Positions 1 to 6,689 are shown, counted from the first letter of the stretch. The stretch: DNA of 7,055 nt from Proteobacteria bacterium UBA1858 (GCA_002338385.1 DDIE01000069.1:1-7055), one strand, 5' to 3'. A program made the numbers and translations. Notes: generated from the letters alone by a model not told the origin.

Positions 1-1314
1 CGCCACAGGCAGCCTTAGCTTTTGCCCGATACGAATATAATGGCCACTACGCATCGCGTTTGCAGCCAGCACTTCACTCACTCTGTAACCATAACGTTGG
101 GCGATCTCGGATATGGTGTCACCACGCACAACCGTATGAAATAAGTCAGGGGTCTGTTCAGTATGCAGTTTTTCAGGCGCAATAGAAGCCAGTAGGCGTC
201 CACCTGATGCGGTGAGATAGCGTTTGGGCACACGTAAAATATAGCCCTTGGGTACACGTTTGTTACCATTCCAAATAGAGTCTAATAGAGAACGGTTATG
301 TTGTTTGAGGATGCTCTCACGCACACCTAGGGCCTGTGCGATATCCTTACTGTAGAGGTAATGATCGAGTTTGATTTCAGTGTAATCGTACGGTGTGACG
401 CTAGTGATGGTACCGAAGTATTTTTCAGGGTTCTTATCCACCTCTAAGGCGGCCAGAAATGCCACATAAAAGTTACGCGAGGCAAAACCAAAACTGCGCC
501 CCTTGTATTGCCGTGCAATCATTGCAATATCACGCGTGCCAAGTTGTTTGATAGCACGCCGCATGCTGGCTACGCCATGATTATATGCGGTCAATGCCAA
601 CGGCCAGCTCTCGGTGAGGTTATAGTTGTGACGCAGTAATTTCGCAGCAGCAATAGTGGCTGCAAAGGGATCCATACGCTCATCAACGACATAGTCAATC
701 TGCATGTAGCGGCGCCCGGTCGAGCGAATGAACTGCCACAATCCTGCCGCCCCCACGTGTGAGTAAGCGGCAGGATTAAAGGATGACTCGACATGTGGTA
801 AGGCAGTTAACTCTAATGGCAGGTTTAGGTCTCGAAAGGTCGCATCAATATAGGGGCGCCATTCTCCAGCACGGATCAAGCCTTGGCGAAAACGATTGGC
901 TTGACCCAATTGAAAGCGCATGCTGTCGGCCGCACGGGATAATATTTTAGCGTCTACCTCACCCTGAGTATGCGCCATCGTCCACACAGTTAACACGCGA
1001 CGCTCGTCAGCAGATAAATTGTTACGCTTGCCCGTAGCCAGTACTTTGAGTATGTCTGCGTAAAATTGTTTACGTGCTTTTATAAGGCGTCGATTAGCCG
1101 TGCGGCTACCAGTAACATCAATCTTTTCATACACCACGGCAAGATTATACTGATCATGAATATACCCTTGCTTGGTAGTGGCGTCGGTATATACCTTGAG
1201 CCAGAATTGAACATCACGCTCTAATTCTGCTGGACGCGGGAAATTCTCCGCATAGGTTGAGTGAGAAAGAACCAGTAAAAAAGATAACCAAAGCAGACTA
1301 ATTTTCATTGCCAT
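1..1314 (-). CDS. mltD: MltD-type lytic transglycosylase with SLT and LysM domains (3' end off the window)
   Basis: A periplasmic peptidoglycan-cleaving enzyme (lytic transglycosylase), truncated by the left edge; 438 codons are open with no stop. Residues 1-22 are a signal peptide with a hydrophobic core and a likely signal peptidase I site after TYA. No lipobox cysteine is present, unlike the E. coli MltD lipoprotein. Residues about 35-155 form the helical N-terminal region common in gammaproteobacterial homologues (YTDATTKQGYIHD near 42). The SLT domain spans about 160-280: HVESSFNP holds the predicted catalytic Glu176, followed by GAAGLWQF and LTAYNHG. Residues about 311-367 look like a degenerate LysM. 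A clear LysM starts at 402 (HTVVRGDTISEIAQRYG) and ends at LRLPVA, the last codons in the window; more LysM repeats may follow. It starts 14 bases after the SelD-fusion stop, implying one transcript. The start at 1314 has a weak TAAG seven bases upstream; ATG at 1308 (MKISLLWL) is an equally plausible alternative. The family call is firm; the gene name is by architecture. Confidence 0.9.
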   Translation of the reverse strand, partial: MAMKISLLWLSFLLVLSHSTYAENFPRPAELERDVQFWLKVYTDATTKQGYIHDQYNLAVVYEKIDVTGSRTANRRLIKARKQFYADILKVLATGKRNNLSADERRVLTVWTMAHTQGEVDAKILSRAADSMRFQLGQANRFRQGLIRAGEWRPYIDATFRDLNLPLELTALPHVESSFNPAAYSHVGAAGLWQFIRSTGRRYMQIDYVVDERMDPFAATIAAAKLLRHNYNLTESWPLALTAYNHGVASMRRAIKQLGTRDIAMIARQYKGRSFGFASRNFYVAFLAALEVDKNPEKYFGTITSVTPYDYTEIKLDHYLYSKDIAQALGVRESILKQHNRSLLDSIWNGNKRVPKGYILRVPKRYLTASGGRLLASIAPEKLHTEQTPDLFHTVVRGDTISEIAQRYGYRVSEVLAANAMRSGHYIRIGQKLRLPVA

Positions 1315-1328
1315 ATATAAACTTAAGA

Positions 1329-3614
1329 TTAGATCTTGATTGTGATTGGTGCCTGCATTGCGTGCTGACTGGATACTTGCGTCTCAGCTAGCGGCATAAT
1401 CCGCCCTATCGTGCTGGCATTAGCATAGCCTTTGCTCCTTAACGCATCAATGCAGGCAGTAGCACGCTCAGCAGCAACGCCAAACAACAACCCTCCCGCA
1501 GTCTGCGGATCAAACAACAGCGCGTAGTCCTGACAATCACTCACGGCAGCATGATTATTGATGGCGCGTTTGAGACGTAGATTCTGCGGCTGTAAAGAGG
1601 ACAGGATACCCATTGCTATCGTCTCGCGTGCACCTGGCAGGACTGGCAAGCTGGCTAACTCAAGTTCAGCCTGCAAGGCCGAAGCATGTAGCATTTCGTA
1701 CAGATGACCCACTAGCCCAAAGCCGGTGATATCGGTACAGGCGGTGACATTAAATTCATGCAGTACCGCCACTGCGTGCTGATTGGATAGCAACATCTGC
1801 TGCAGGGCTTGATCTATCCAGCGACCACGGGCGCGACAGCGCATATCAGCGGCAAATAATGTGCCGGTGCCGAGTGGCTTAGTCAGGATCAGTGCATCGC
1901 CCTCTTTTAAGCCCTGTTTGCGCAGCGCTCTGTGCGCATCGACCAGGCCATTGACTGTTAAACCGAAGCCTAACTCTGCGCCCTCAGCGGAATGGCCACC
2001 AATCAAGGCAGCACCGCTCGGCGCGAGCGTATGACAGGCACCCGCCAATAATTCGTAAAGACTCTGTTCTACTATTTTCTCACGCCCATAAGGAACTGTG
2101 GCTAAGGCCAACACAGATTGAGCTTCAGCACCCATGGCAAAGACGTCGCCCAAGGCATGGTTTGCTGCGATTGCACCAAATAGATAGGGATCATCAATAA
2201 AGGCCCGAAAGTAATCCATGCTCTGAACCAGGACCTTGCCTGTGGGCACGCAAATCATGGCACTGTCGTCACTACTATCACGCCCTATAAGAACGTCATC
2301 GCGCGCAGTGCTAGGTAGCTTGCGCATCACACGCTGTAACACAGAACTGCCCACCTTGGCACCACATCCGCCACAACGCATGGTCAGTGCTGCCAGTTCT
2401 TGCCGAGCCGCCTCGTCAGCCAACTGATTGTTATAACTCGTCTCTTTTTCAGACATGCGTCTGAGTTGGTTATATTTGGCGATAAAATGCTGATCTATTT
2501 TTTGTTTAAGCCACCACAGCCAGCGGCCTTGTGCGGAGCCACCACGGTATGCCGCAACCGCGTTTTTGTCACCTGTGCCAATCAAGCTAAGTGCATGGCG
2601 CTGCGGTTTATATTTTTTTAATGGTTTATCATGCGCGGCCAAAATTAAATTACGCGCCAATATCTTGCCTTGCTTGACCGCATAAACGCCGGATTTTGGA
2701 CATCGTTGCGGCAAAGCGGCAATATCACCCACCGCAAATACATTATCATGGGAGGTGGATTGCAAGTATTCGTTAACTTGAATGAAGCCCTGATCATCGA
2801 CGGCTAGACCGCTAGCTGCAGGCCATGCGGGAGCCTGTGCATGAGTGACGTAAATAACCAGATCTGCCTGCATCCTGTCACCGTGCTCAAAACTGATGCT
2901 GCGCTCATCAATAGCCGTGACTTTTCGATTTTTAATGACTCTGATGTCTCTGTCGTTGAGGATACGGCTGAAACGTGCTCTGACACCGGTATTGTGGCCA
3001 GCTAATATGACTGAATCTTGGGTCACTATCGAACAGTTGAGACTTAAGGCACTTAACTGGCGATCAAGAATTAATTGCTGGATACGCTGTTGGCTGGACA
3101 GCGCTAATTCGATCCCGCCCGCGCCTGCGCCCACAATGACTAACTTGAGGACCCCCTCATGATGTTGAATTTTATCAACAATGCGCTGCCACTTGGCTAT
3201 AAATTGATCAATAGGTTTTGCGCTCAGCGCGTATTGTCCGACACCTGCGACCTGCATCACCGAGGGTGTAGAGCCAATATTTATTGAACATAAATCATAC
3301 GCGAGCGGTGGTCGACCCTGAATCTCGATAATCTGCTGATGAGGATCGATTGCTGCGACAGACGCATGGTACATGCGGGCACCCGCGGCACGACTGAGTG
3401 GCCCAAGATCGATGTGACACTGATCAAAATCATAATGGCCCGCAATGTAGCCCGGCAACATCCCTGAATATGGCGCATCTATATCCCGGGTGATCAGGGT
3501 GAGCCGCAGCCCGTCTATAGCCTGCATGGCAAAGCGTTTCAGTACTGCAAGGTGAGCATGGCCACCACCAATCAGCACGAGATCTTTTATCACAGGTGAG
3601 GAGGTTTTTTGCAT
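1329..3614 (-). CDS. selD: NADH-dehydrogenase-like flavoprotein fused to selenide, water dikinase (SelD)
   Basis: A 761-residue, two-module protein. Residues 1 to about 375 are a pyridine-nucleotide-disulfide oxidoreductase of the type known as an N-terminal fusion to SelD. It has a first dinucleotide motif IGGGHAH at 15-21, a second VGAGAGGIE at 161-169 and an FAD-contacting VFAVGD at 292-297. Residues about 410-750 are a full SelD, which makes selenophosphate from selenide and ATP. GGCGAK (415-420) gives Cys417 and Lys420, the equivalents of E. coli Cys17 and Lys20; E. coli Cys19 is Ala here, which is tolerated in the family. MDYFRAFIDDPYLFG, NHALGDVFAMGA, GGHSAEG, DITGFGLVGHL and DPQTAGGLL are the conserved ATP/metal segments. 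Cys417 is encoded by TGT, so this is not a selenoprotein. The flavoprotein half is often assumed to supply reduced selenium, but this is unproven. There is no strong ribosome site; the start is chosen because the first Rossmann motif begins 15 residues in. It is divergent from the SenB-like gene and followed closely by the transglycosylase gene. Confidence 0.95.
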   Translation of the reverse strand: MQKTSSPVIKDLVLIGGGHAHLAVLKRFAMQAIDGLRLTLITRDIDAPYSGMLPGYIAGHYDFDQCHIDLGPLSRAAGARMYHASVAAIDPHQQIIEIQGRPPLAYDLCSINIGSTPSVMQVAGVGQYALSAKPIDQFIAKWQRIVDKIQHHEGVLKLVIVGAGAGGIELALSSQQRIQQLILDRQLSALSLNCSIVTQDSVILAGHNTGVRARFSRILNDRDIRVIKNRKVTAIDERSISFEHGDRMQADLVIYVTHAQAPAWPAASGLAVDDQGFIQVNEYLQSTSHDNVFAVGDIAALPQRCPKSGVYAVKQGKILARNLILAAHDKPLKKYKPQRHALSLIGTGDKNAVAAYRGGSAQGRWLWWLKQKIDQHFIAKYNQLRRMSEKETSYNNQLADEAARQELAALTMRCGGCGAKVGSSVLQRVMRKLPSTARDDVLIGRDSSDDSAMICVPTGKVLVQSMDYFRAFIDDPYLFGAIAANHALGDVFAMGAEAQSVLALATVPYGREKIVEQSLYELLAGACHTLAPSGAALIGGHSAEGAELGFGLTVNGLVDAHRALRKQGLKEGDALILTKPLGTGTLFAADMRCRARGRWIDQALQQMLLSNQHAVAVLHEFNVTACTDITGFGLVGHLYEMLHASALQAELELASLPVLPGARETIAMGILSSLQPQNLRLKRAINNHAAVSDCQDYALLFDPQTAGGLLFGVAAERATACIDALRSKGYANASTIGRIMPLAETQVSSQHAMQAPITIKI

Positions 3615-3750
3615 GAGTGATCGAGACTTTATTTGCTGGTATTGATGAGCGACTGATATAGTCTTACATGAGTCAAGTTCACCCAGCGACTGCCTCAGCT
3701 GCGAGAACTCGGTTATTGTAAACTATATTTGGATTCTCTTTTATGTGTAT
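3615..3750. promoter_or_regulatory. Divergent intergenic region between the selD fusion and senB
   Basis: About 136 bases separate the two oppositely transcribed starts, so promoters for both should lie here. The senB-proximal end is AT-rich, with a TATATT at 3724-3729 that could be a -10 element, but I see no convincing -35 partner. On the minus strand TTGACT (3675-3670) is not correctly spaced from any good -10. The octamer AGCGACTG occurs twice as a direct repeat (3648-3655 and 3685-3692, 37 bases apart) and might be a regulator site. The region is a sound expectation from gene layout; the individual elements are guesses. Confidence 0.45.
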
Positions 3751-4701
3751 ATGGATATACTGATTATCACTCCGGCCGCGCATGATTCTCTGAGTGGCAA
3801 CCAAATAACTGCCCGGCGCTGGGCTAAAATCCTTTCCCAGCTTGGCCATAACACGCGCATTCAACAACATTATCAGGGTGAACAAGCCGATGTCTTGATA
3901 GCCTTACATGCTTGGCGCAGTGCCCCCAGCATTAAGGCATTCGCTCACCAACAGCCACATAAGCCGCTACTGGTGGCGTTGACGGGTACCGATATCAACC
4001 ATTATCTGGCAGCGGAACCTGAAATCACCCTGCACTCTTTGCAACTGGCTGATCATTTAATTACGCTGCATGACAGCCTGGCTCAGCAGTTGCCGCAATC
4101 CTTAGGTAGTAAATGTGTGACTATTTTTCAGTCCAGCAGGATTATTAAACGACCGCGGCCAGCAGCGCGCCATTTCAAGGTATCTATGGCCGGTCACTTA
4201 CGGCGCGAGAAAGATCCGTTTCGATGCGCTGATGCTGCGCGCATGCTGCCGACAGACAGCCGCATTAGAATTCATCATTACGGTTATGCGCATTCCCCAC
4301 TATGGGCTCAGCAAGCGCGGCTGCACAGTGCAGGCAATCAGCGCTATCACTGGCATGGTGGCATTAAACAACATCGTTGGTTCGAGCAACTGACTCATTC
4401 AGACTTACTGGTACTGCCGTCACTGAATGAAGGGGGTGCTAATGTAATCTCTGAATCGCTGGTAGCCAGTTGCCCTATTTTGGCCTCTCATATACCCGGC
4501 AATATCGGCTTACTGGGAGAGGATTATCCCGGATATTTCGCGGTAGAAGACACCCGTCAGCTGAGTCGATTGTTATATCGCGCCGAGACCAACACGCGCT
4601 TTTATCGACAATTACAACGCGTCTGTGCGGCACGCAAATCCCAGCATAGTATTCACCGCGAGCAACATGCCTGGAGACAGTTATTGCAGCAACTCAAATG
4701 A
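3751..4701 (+). CDS. senB: SenB-like selenosugar synthase (GT-B glycosyltransferase)
   Basis: A 316-residue GT-B fold glycosyltransferase resembling SenB, which in the Variovorax selenoneine pathway joins selenophosphate to UDP-GlcNAc to give a selenosugar. No signal peptide or membrane helix is seen, so it should be cytosolic. Family-like segments, numbered from ATG 3751, are: MDILIITPA with SGN at 15-17 and ARRWAKIL; ALHAWRSAPSI near 51-61; ALTGTD at 76-81; AGHLRREKDPFR at 147-158; and EGGANVISE, where Glu227 and Glu235 form the E-x7-E motif of retaining GT-B enzymes. IPGNIGLLG and DYPGYF follow. The length is close to that expected for the family. The frame also opens with GTG at 3745, adding two residues; ATG 3751 fits the usual family start better, and neither has a well-spaced ribosome site (GGA at 3731-3733). 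The divergent selD fusion would supply selenophosphate. No SenA (EgtB/DinB-like) gene is present. An ordinary family-4 glycosyltransferase is the alternative, but the neighbour argues for SenB. Confidence 0.85.
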   Translation: MDILIITPAAHDSLSGNQITARRWAKILSQLGHNTRIQQHYQGEQADVLIALHAWRSAPSIKAFAHQQPHKPLLVALTGTDINHYLAAEPEITLHSLQLADHLITLHDSLAQQLPQSLGSKCVTIFQSSRIIKRPRPAARHFKVSMAGHLRREKDPFRCADAARMLPTDSRIRIHHYGYAHSPLWAQQARLHSAGNQRYHWHGGIKQHRWFEQLTHSDLLVLPSLNEGGANVISESLVASCPILASHIPGNIGLLGEDYPGYFAVEDTRQLSRLLYRAETNTRFYRQLQRVCAARKSQHSIHREQHAWRQLLQQLK

Positions 4702-5003
4702 TTATAATAGTTGGCGCTAGCAGCACTCCCTTAATGTCGTATTGCACCAGTCCAGTATGTCATGGAGTTATTCGTAAGGTGCGAATATAAGTGGAAGATA
4801 CAGGCACGCTCTGCCAGTTTTAATTGAATTGTCCACTCAGAACAGTGTATCGATAAGCAAAGCATAGTGTTTAGAGTTCAGGCTTGAGTGCCTGAATTGA
4901 TTTGATTTTACCGCTATAGCGTGTTTCGATCTCGGCAGCACTTGCATGAACGTGATAGCGCACTAGAATATCGGACATCGGCTTGAATTGAGAGGTATGA
5001 GTG
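4702..5003. other. Non-coding stretch downstream of senB
   Basis: About 300 bases without a convincing gene. It holds a small hairpin at 4770-4786 (ATTCGTA/TGCGAAT with a three-base loop) not followed by a T tract, and a better one at 4877-4896. A minus-strand open frame of 35 codons (4978 down to 4871, beginning MSDILVRYHVHASAAEIETR) crosses the second hairpin. It has only a weak ribosome site and could be chance or a gene remnant. No tRNA-like fold or mobile element end was seen. Confidence 0.5.
4877..4910 (+). terminator. Possible rho-independent terminator downstream of senB
   Basis: TTCAGGC (4877-4883) and GCCTGAA (4890-4896) form a perfect seven-base-pair stem around a six-base loop. 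One wobble and one A-T pair extend it outward. It is followed on the plus strand by TTGATTTGATTTT, a broken T tract. It sits about 175 bases after the senB stop. The interrupted T run and modest GC content make it a weak candidate. Confidence 0.35.
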
Positions 5004-5075
5004 ATGGCAACATTAGCATTGCTTGACCGCACAACAGAACAACTGCTTGAAGGCATTCAGAAGGTATTCACATAA
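5004..5075 (+). CDS. Possible 23-codon leader ORF before the membrane protein gene
   Basis: A very short frame encoding MATLALLDRTTEQLL followed by EGIQKVFT. In its favour, AGAGGT (4991-4996) lies seven bases before the ATG, a better ribosome site than most genes in this window have. Its stop lies two bases before the ATG of the next gene, the arrangement expected for translational coupling. Against it are its size and the lack of any recognised family. The peptide would be a single amphipathic helix. It is not a typical amino-acid attenuation leader, as no residue is strongly repeated. Function unknown. Confidence 0.3.
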   Translation: MATLALLDRTTEQLLEGIQKVFT

Positions 5076-5077
5076 GC

Positions 5078-5494
5078 ATGTTTGATGGTCTAATTTCAAC
5101 CCTTAACCACTATCAAAGTCTGCTGGTCTGGCTGGGTATTGGCTCCAGTGTGTGTTTTGCGCTCAGCTTAATTGCCATACCGATGGTCATCAAGCGCTTG
5201 CCAGCCGATTACTTCGTCACGGCGGCACTCAGGCAGGCTCCAGCCACACTGTCGTTCAGGTGCATATTAGTCAGTCTATGTAAAAACCTTGTTGGGCTCA
5301 GTCTGATCCTGGCCGGACTGGTAATGCTGATTACTCCGGGTCAAGGGATATTGACAATCATCGTTGGCATTCTGCTTGGCGACTTTCCGGGTAAGCTCAG
5401 GTTCGAAAGATGGTTAATCGCGCAAGCGCCGGTCAAACAGAGTTTAAATTGGATCAGACGCAAACAAAAACTGGCTGATTTCATTATTGAATGA
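5078..5494 (+). CDS. Small integral membrane protein with TPGQG turn (PGPGW-like)
   Basis: A 138-residue protein of unknown function, predicted to lie in the inner membrane. One hydrophobic segment covers residues about 15-39. A long hydrophobic stretch at about 62-100 splits into two helices around ITPGQGILT, which resembles the turn in small proteins described as putative transmembrane PGPGW proteins. After it comes GDFPGKLRFERWLI and a basic tail (NWIRRKQK), likely cytosolic; similar ends are common in gammaproteobacterial hypothetical proteins. AGAAGG at 5059-5064 is a ribosome site with a rather long 13-base spacer, so coupling to the preceding 23-codon frame may help initiation. hinT follows 74 bases downstream on the same strand and may share a transcript. 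The gene is well supported by its hydrophobic pattern; its role is not known. Confidence 0.8.
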   Translation: MFDGLISTLNHYQSLLVWLGIGSSVCFALSLIAIPMVIKRLPADYFVTAALRQAPATLSFRCILVSLCKNLVGLSLILAGLVMLITPGQGILTIIVGILLGDFPGKLRFERWLIAQAPVKQSLNWIRRKQKLADFIIE

Positions 5495-5568
5495 GCTGGT
5501 GAGTTTTTCTGGACAGCTCTGCTGAGCTGAATTACATTGCAATAACTGTTATCAATGCTGTGCCGATT

Positions 5569-5910
5569 ATGCCTGAAACTCTGTTTAGTAAAATCATACA
5601 ACGTGAAATTCCTGCAGACATTATTTACGAGGATGAACTGTGTCTGGCGTTTAAAGATATTGCGCCGCAAGCACCCTTACATGCTCTACTAATACCCAAA
5701 CAGTGCATCGCTAAGCTGTCAGACAGCACCGCCGCTGAGCACTCGATTTTGGGACACCTCATATTAAAAGCACCAGAAATTGCCGCTGAGCAAGGCTATC
5801 AGGATTGTTTTCGAGTGGTGATCAACAACGGCGAACAAGCGGGTCAGACTGTATTTCACCTACATTTACACATTTTAGCGGGCCGCGCGCTGAGTTGGCC
5901 GCCAGGCTAG
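5569..5910 (+). CDS. hinT: HIT-family purine nucleoside phosphoramidase (HinT-like)
   Basis: A 113-residue cytosolic histidine-triad protein. Members of the HinT branch hydrolyse nucleoside phosphoramidates and acyl-adenylates. The start ETLFSKIIQREIPADIIYEDE is typical of the branch. ALLIPKQCI (39-47) is the strand usually reading LVIPK. VINNGEQAGQTVFHLHLHIL carries the HIT signature with His97, His99 and His101; His99 is the expected nucleophile. The length matches the family. ATG 5569 is chosen by comparison with family N-termini; an in-frame GTG at 5560 would add three residues, and no clear ribosome site favours either. The TAG stop overlaps the stop codon of the convergent downstream gene. 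Confidence 0.93.
   Translation: MPETLFSKIIQREIPADIIYEDELCLAFKDIAPQAPLHALLIPKQCIAKLSDSTAAEHSILGHLILKAPEIAAEQGYQDCFRVVINNGEQAGQTVFHLHLHILAGRALSWPPG
5907..5910. other. Shared stop-codon tetranucleotide CTAG of two convergent genes
   Basis: The palindrome CTAG supplies TAG to hinT on the plus strand (5908-5910) and TAG to the winged-helix gene on the minus strand (5909-5907). No room is left for an intergenic terminator, so each transcript must run into the other gene. Confidence 0.9.
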
Positions 5911-6335
5911 TCACTGAGTTTTTTTTCTATCCAGGCAATAATCGTTTGCACCCGATTAGGATGCTGAGATTCCTTTTGTAATTCAACCAGACTGTATTTG
6001 ATTTCCCGCAACATATCGGCATATTCCTTACTTTTATCCTTGATATATGCCATTTCTTTTTGCTGACGTGCTGCCAATACGATCAACTCATCACGCGTGA
6101 GCTCAGATGGGGGCTTGTCTGACACATGCTGACTGGGTGCGTTTTTGATTTTACTGACCCAGGTCAACATATCGGCATCAGCTGAGTTTACATGTGGATA
6201 TTTTTCAATCAAATCGTCAATATGAATCTTACCTTTAACCACTGGCAATGCGCCCTCGCTGACCATGGCTTGCATCTCACTATTAGTCACCCCAATTAAG
6301 TTAGCTGCTTTCGCCACTGAAATGAAACGTGCCAT
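5907..6335 (-). CDS. Winged-helix (MerR/excisionase-like) and coiled-coil protein, function unknown
   Basis: A 142-residue soluble protein that I do not recognise by name. Residues 4-47 (FISVAKAANLIGVTNSEMQA, then VSEGALPVVKGKIHIDDLIEKYP) have the shape of an AlpA/excisionase-like DNA-binding helix-turn-helix: an ordering serine-valine start, the LIGV turn, a short hairpin and a final IDDLI helix. Residues about 77-125 are rich in Glu, Lys and Leu with heptad-like spacing and probably form a coiled coil for self-association. From memory, similar N-terminal modules occur in longer proteins carrying ferredoxin-type domains; none is present here. GGGA lies eight bases before the ATG, a modest ribosome site. 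The gene converges on hinT with a four-base overlap. A small DNA-binding regulator is the best guess, without direct evidence of a target. Confidence 0.8.
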   Translation of the reverse strand: MARFISVAKAANLIGVTNSEMQAMVSEGALPVVKGKIHIDDLIEKYPHVNSADADMLTWVSKIKNAPSQHVSDKPPSELTRDELIVLAARQQKEMAYIKDKSKEYADMLREIKYSLVELQKESQHPNRVQTIIAWIEKKLSD

Positions 6336-6512
6336 TGCTGTCGTCCCGAAAATTAATACAATGATTTATCAATTGGTTATATCGCCACTGGCATTGATTT
6401 AAAATCCTTAGGTAGATTAAAATCTGGGTCAGCCGATCAAACCCCTCGGAGCATCATGTCACATCGCCTTACATACTCACAATAGACGGCCCGAACGAAG
6501 TCGCTGCTTTGT

Positions 6513-6524
6513 ATGAATATTCAT
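6513..6524. promoter_or_regulatory. Perfect palindrome ATGAATATTCAT
   Basis: A twelve-base perfect inverted repeat whose ten-base core TGAATATTCA recurs at 6690-6699, just before the lipoprotein gene. Such symmetric sites often bind dimeric regulators. AT-rich sequence makes chance palindromes more likely, so this is tentative. Confidence 0.3.
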
Positions 6525-6553
6525 CAAAAAACAGTGATATTGGTGATTAAACC

Positions 6554-6582
6554 TTGGTATCTGGAGAGAATTTACATAGAAT
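6554..6582 (+). promoter_or_regulatory. Candidate sigma-70 promoter for the lipoprotein gene (distal)
   Basis: TTGGTA (6554-6559, four of six matches to TTGACA) and TAGAAT (6577-6582, five of six to TATAAT) are separated by the ideal 17 bases. Transcription from here would give a leader of about 130 bases. Confidence 0.4.
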
Positions 6583-6661
6583 AGTCATGGACCTTCTGGG
6601 GTAGCAGTATTAATTACATTATAAGAACATAGAATACTGTTGCAGCTTTGGTGCTTTTTTG

Positions 6662-6689
6662 TTTACAAAAAAAACTTCAACACAATATT
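6662..6689 (+). promoter_or_regulatory. Candidate sigma-70 promoter for the lipoprotein gene (proximal)
   Basis: TTTACA (6662-6667, five of six matches) is followed after 16 bases by AATATT (6684-6689, four of six). It would give a short leader of about 20-25 bases. The second palindrome starts at the end of its -10 box, a position where a bound protein could block initiation. Confidence 0.3.

Noticed and set aside
78..794. Minus-strand frames of 63 and 67 codons at 78-269 and 591-794
   Set aside because: They are out of frame with the transglycosylase, which is open across the whole of 1-1314 with SLT and LysM motifs.
2364..2366. Possible selenocysteine at the SelD active site
   Set aside because: The codon is TGT (Cys), and no in-frame TGA occurs in the gene before its stop.
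2236..3162. Several plus-strand open frames of 60-90 codons opposite the selD fusion
   Set aside because: They lie wholly within a gene with full family motifs, lack family features of their own and read as the complement of it.
4770..4786. Hairpin ATTCGTA/TGCGAAT downstream of senB as a terminator
   Set aside because: It has no T tract after it on either strand and contains a wobble pair; it is probably incidental.
5514..5529. Hairpin CAGCTC/GAGCTG between the membrane protein gene and hinT as a terminator
   Set aside because: The six-base stem is not followed by a T tract on either strand; the T run on the plus strand precedes it.
5341..5670. A 109-codon minus-strand frame spanning the end of the membrane protein gene and the start of hinT
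   Set aside because: It is antisense to two better supported genes and shows no recognisable domain.
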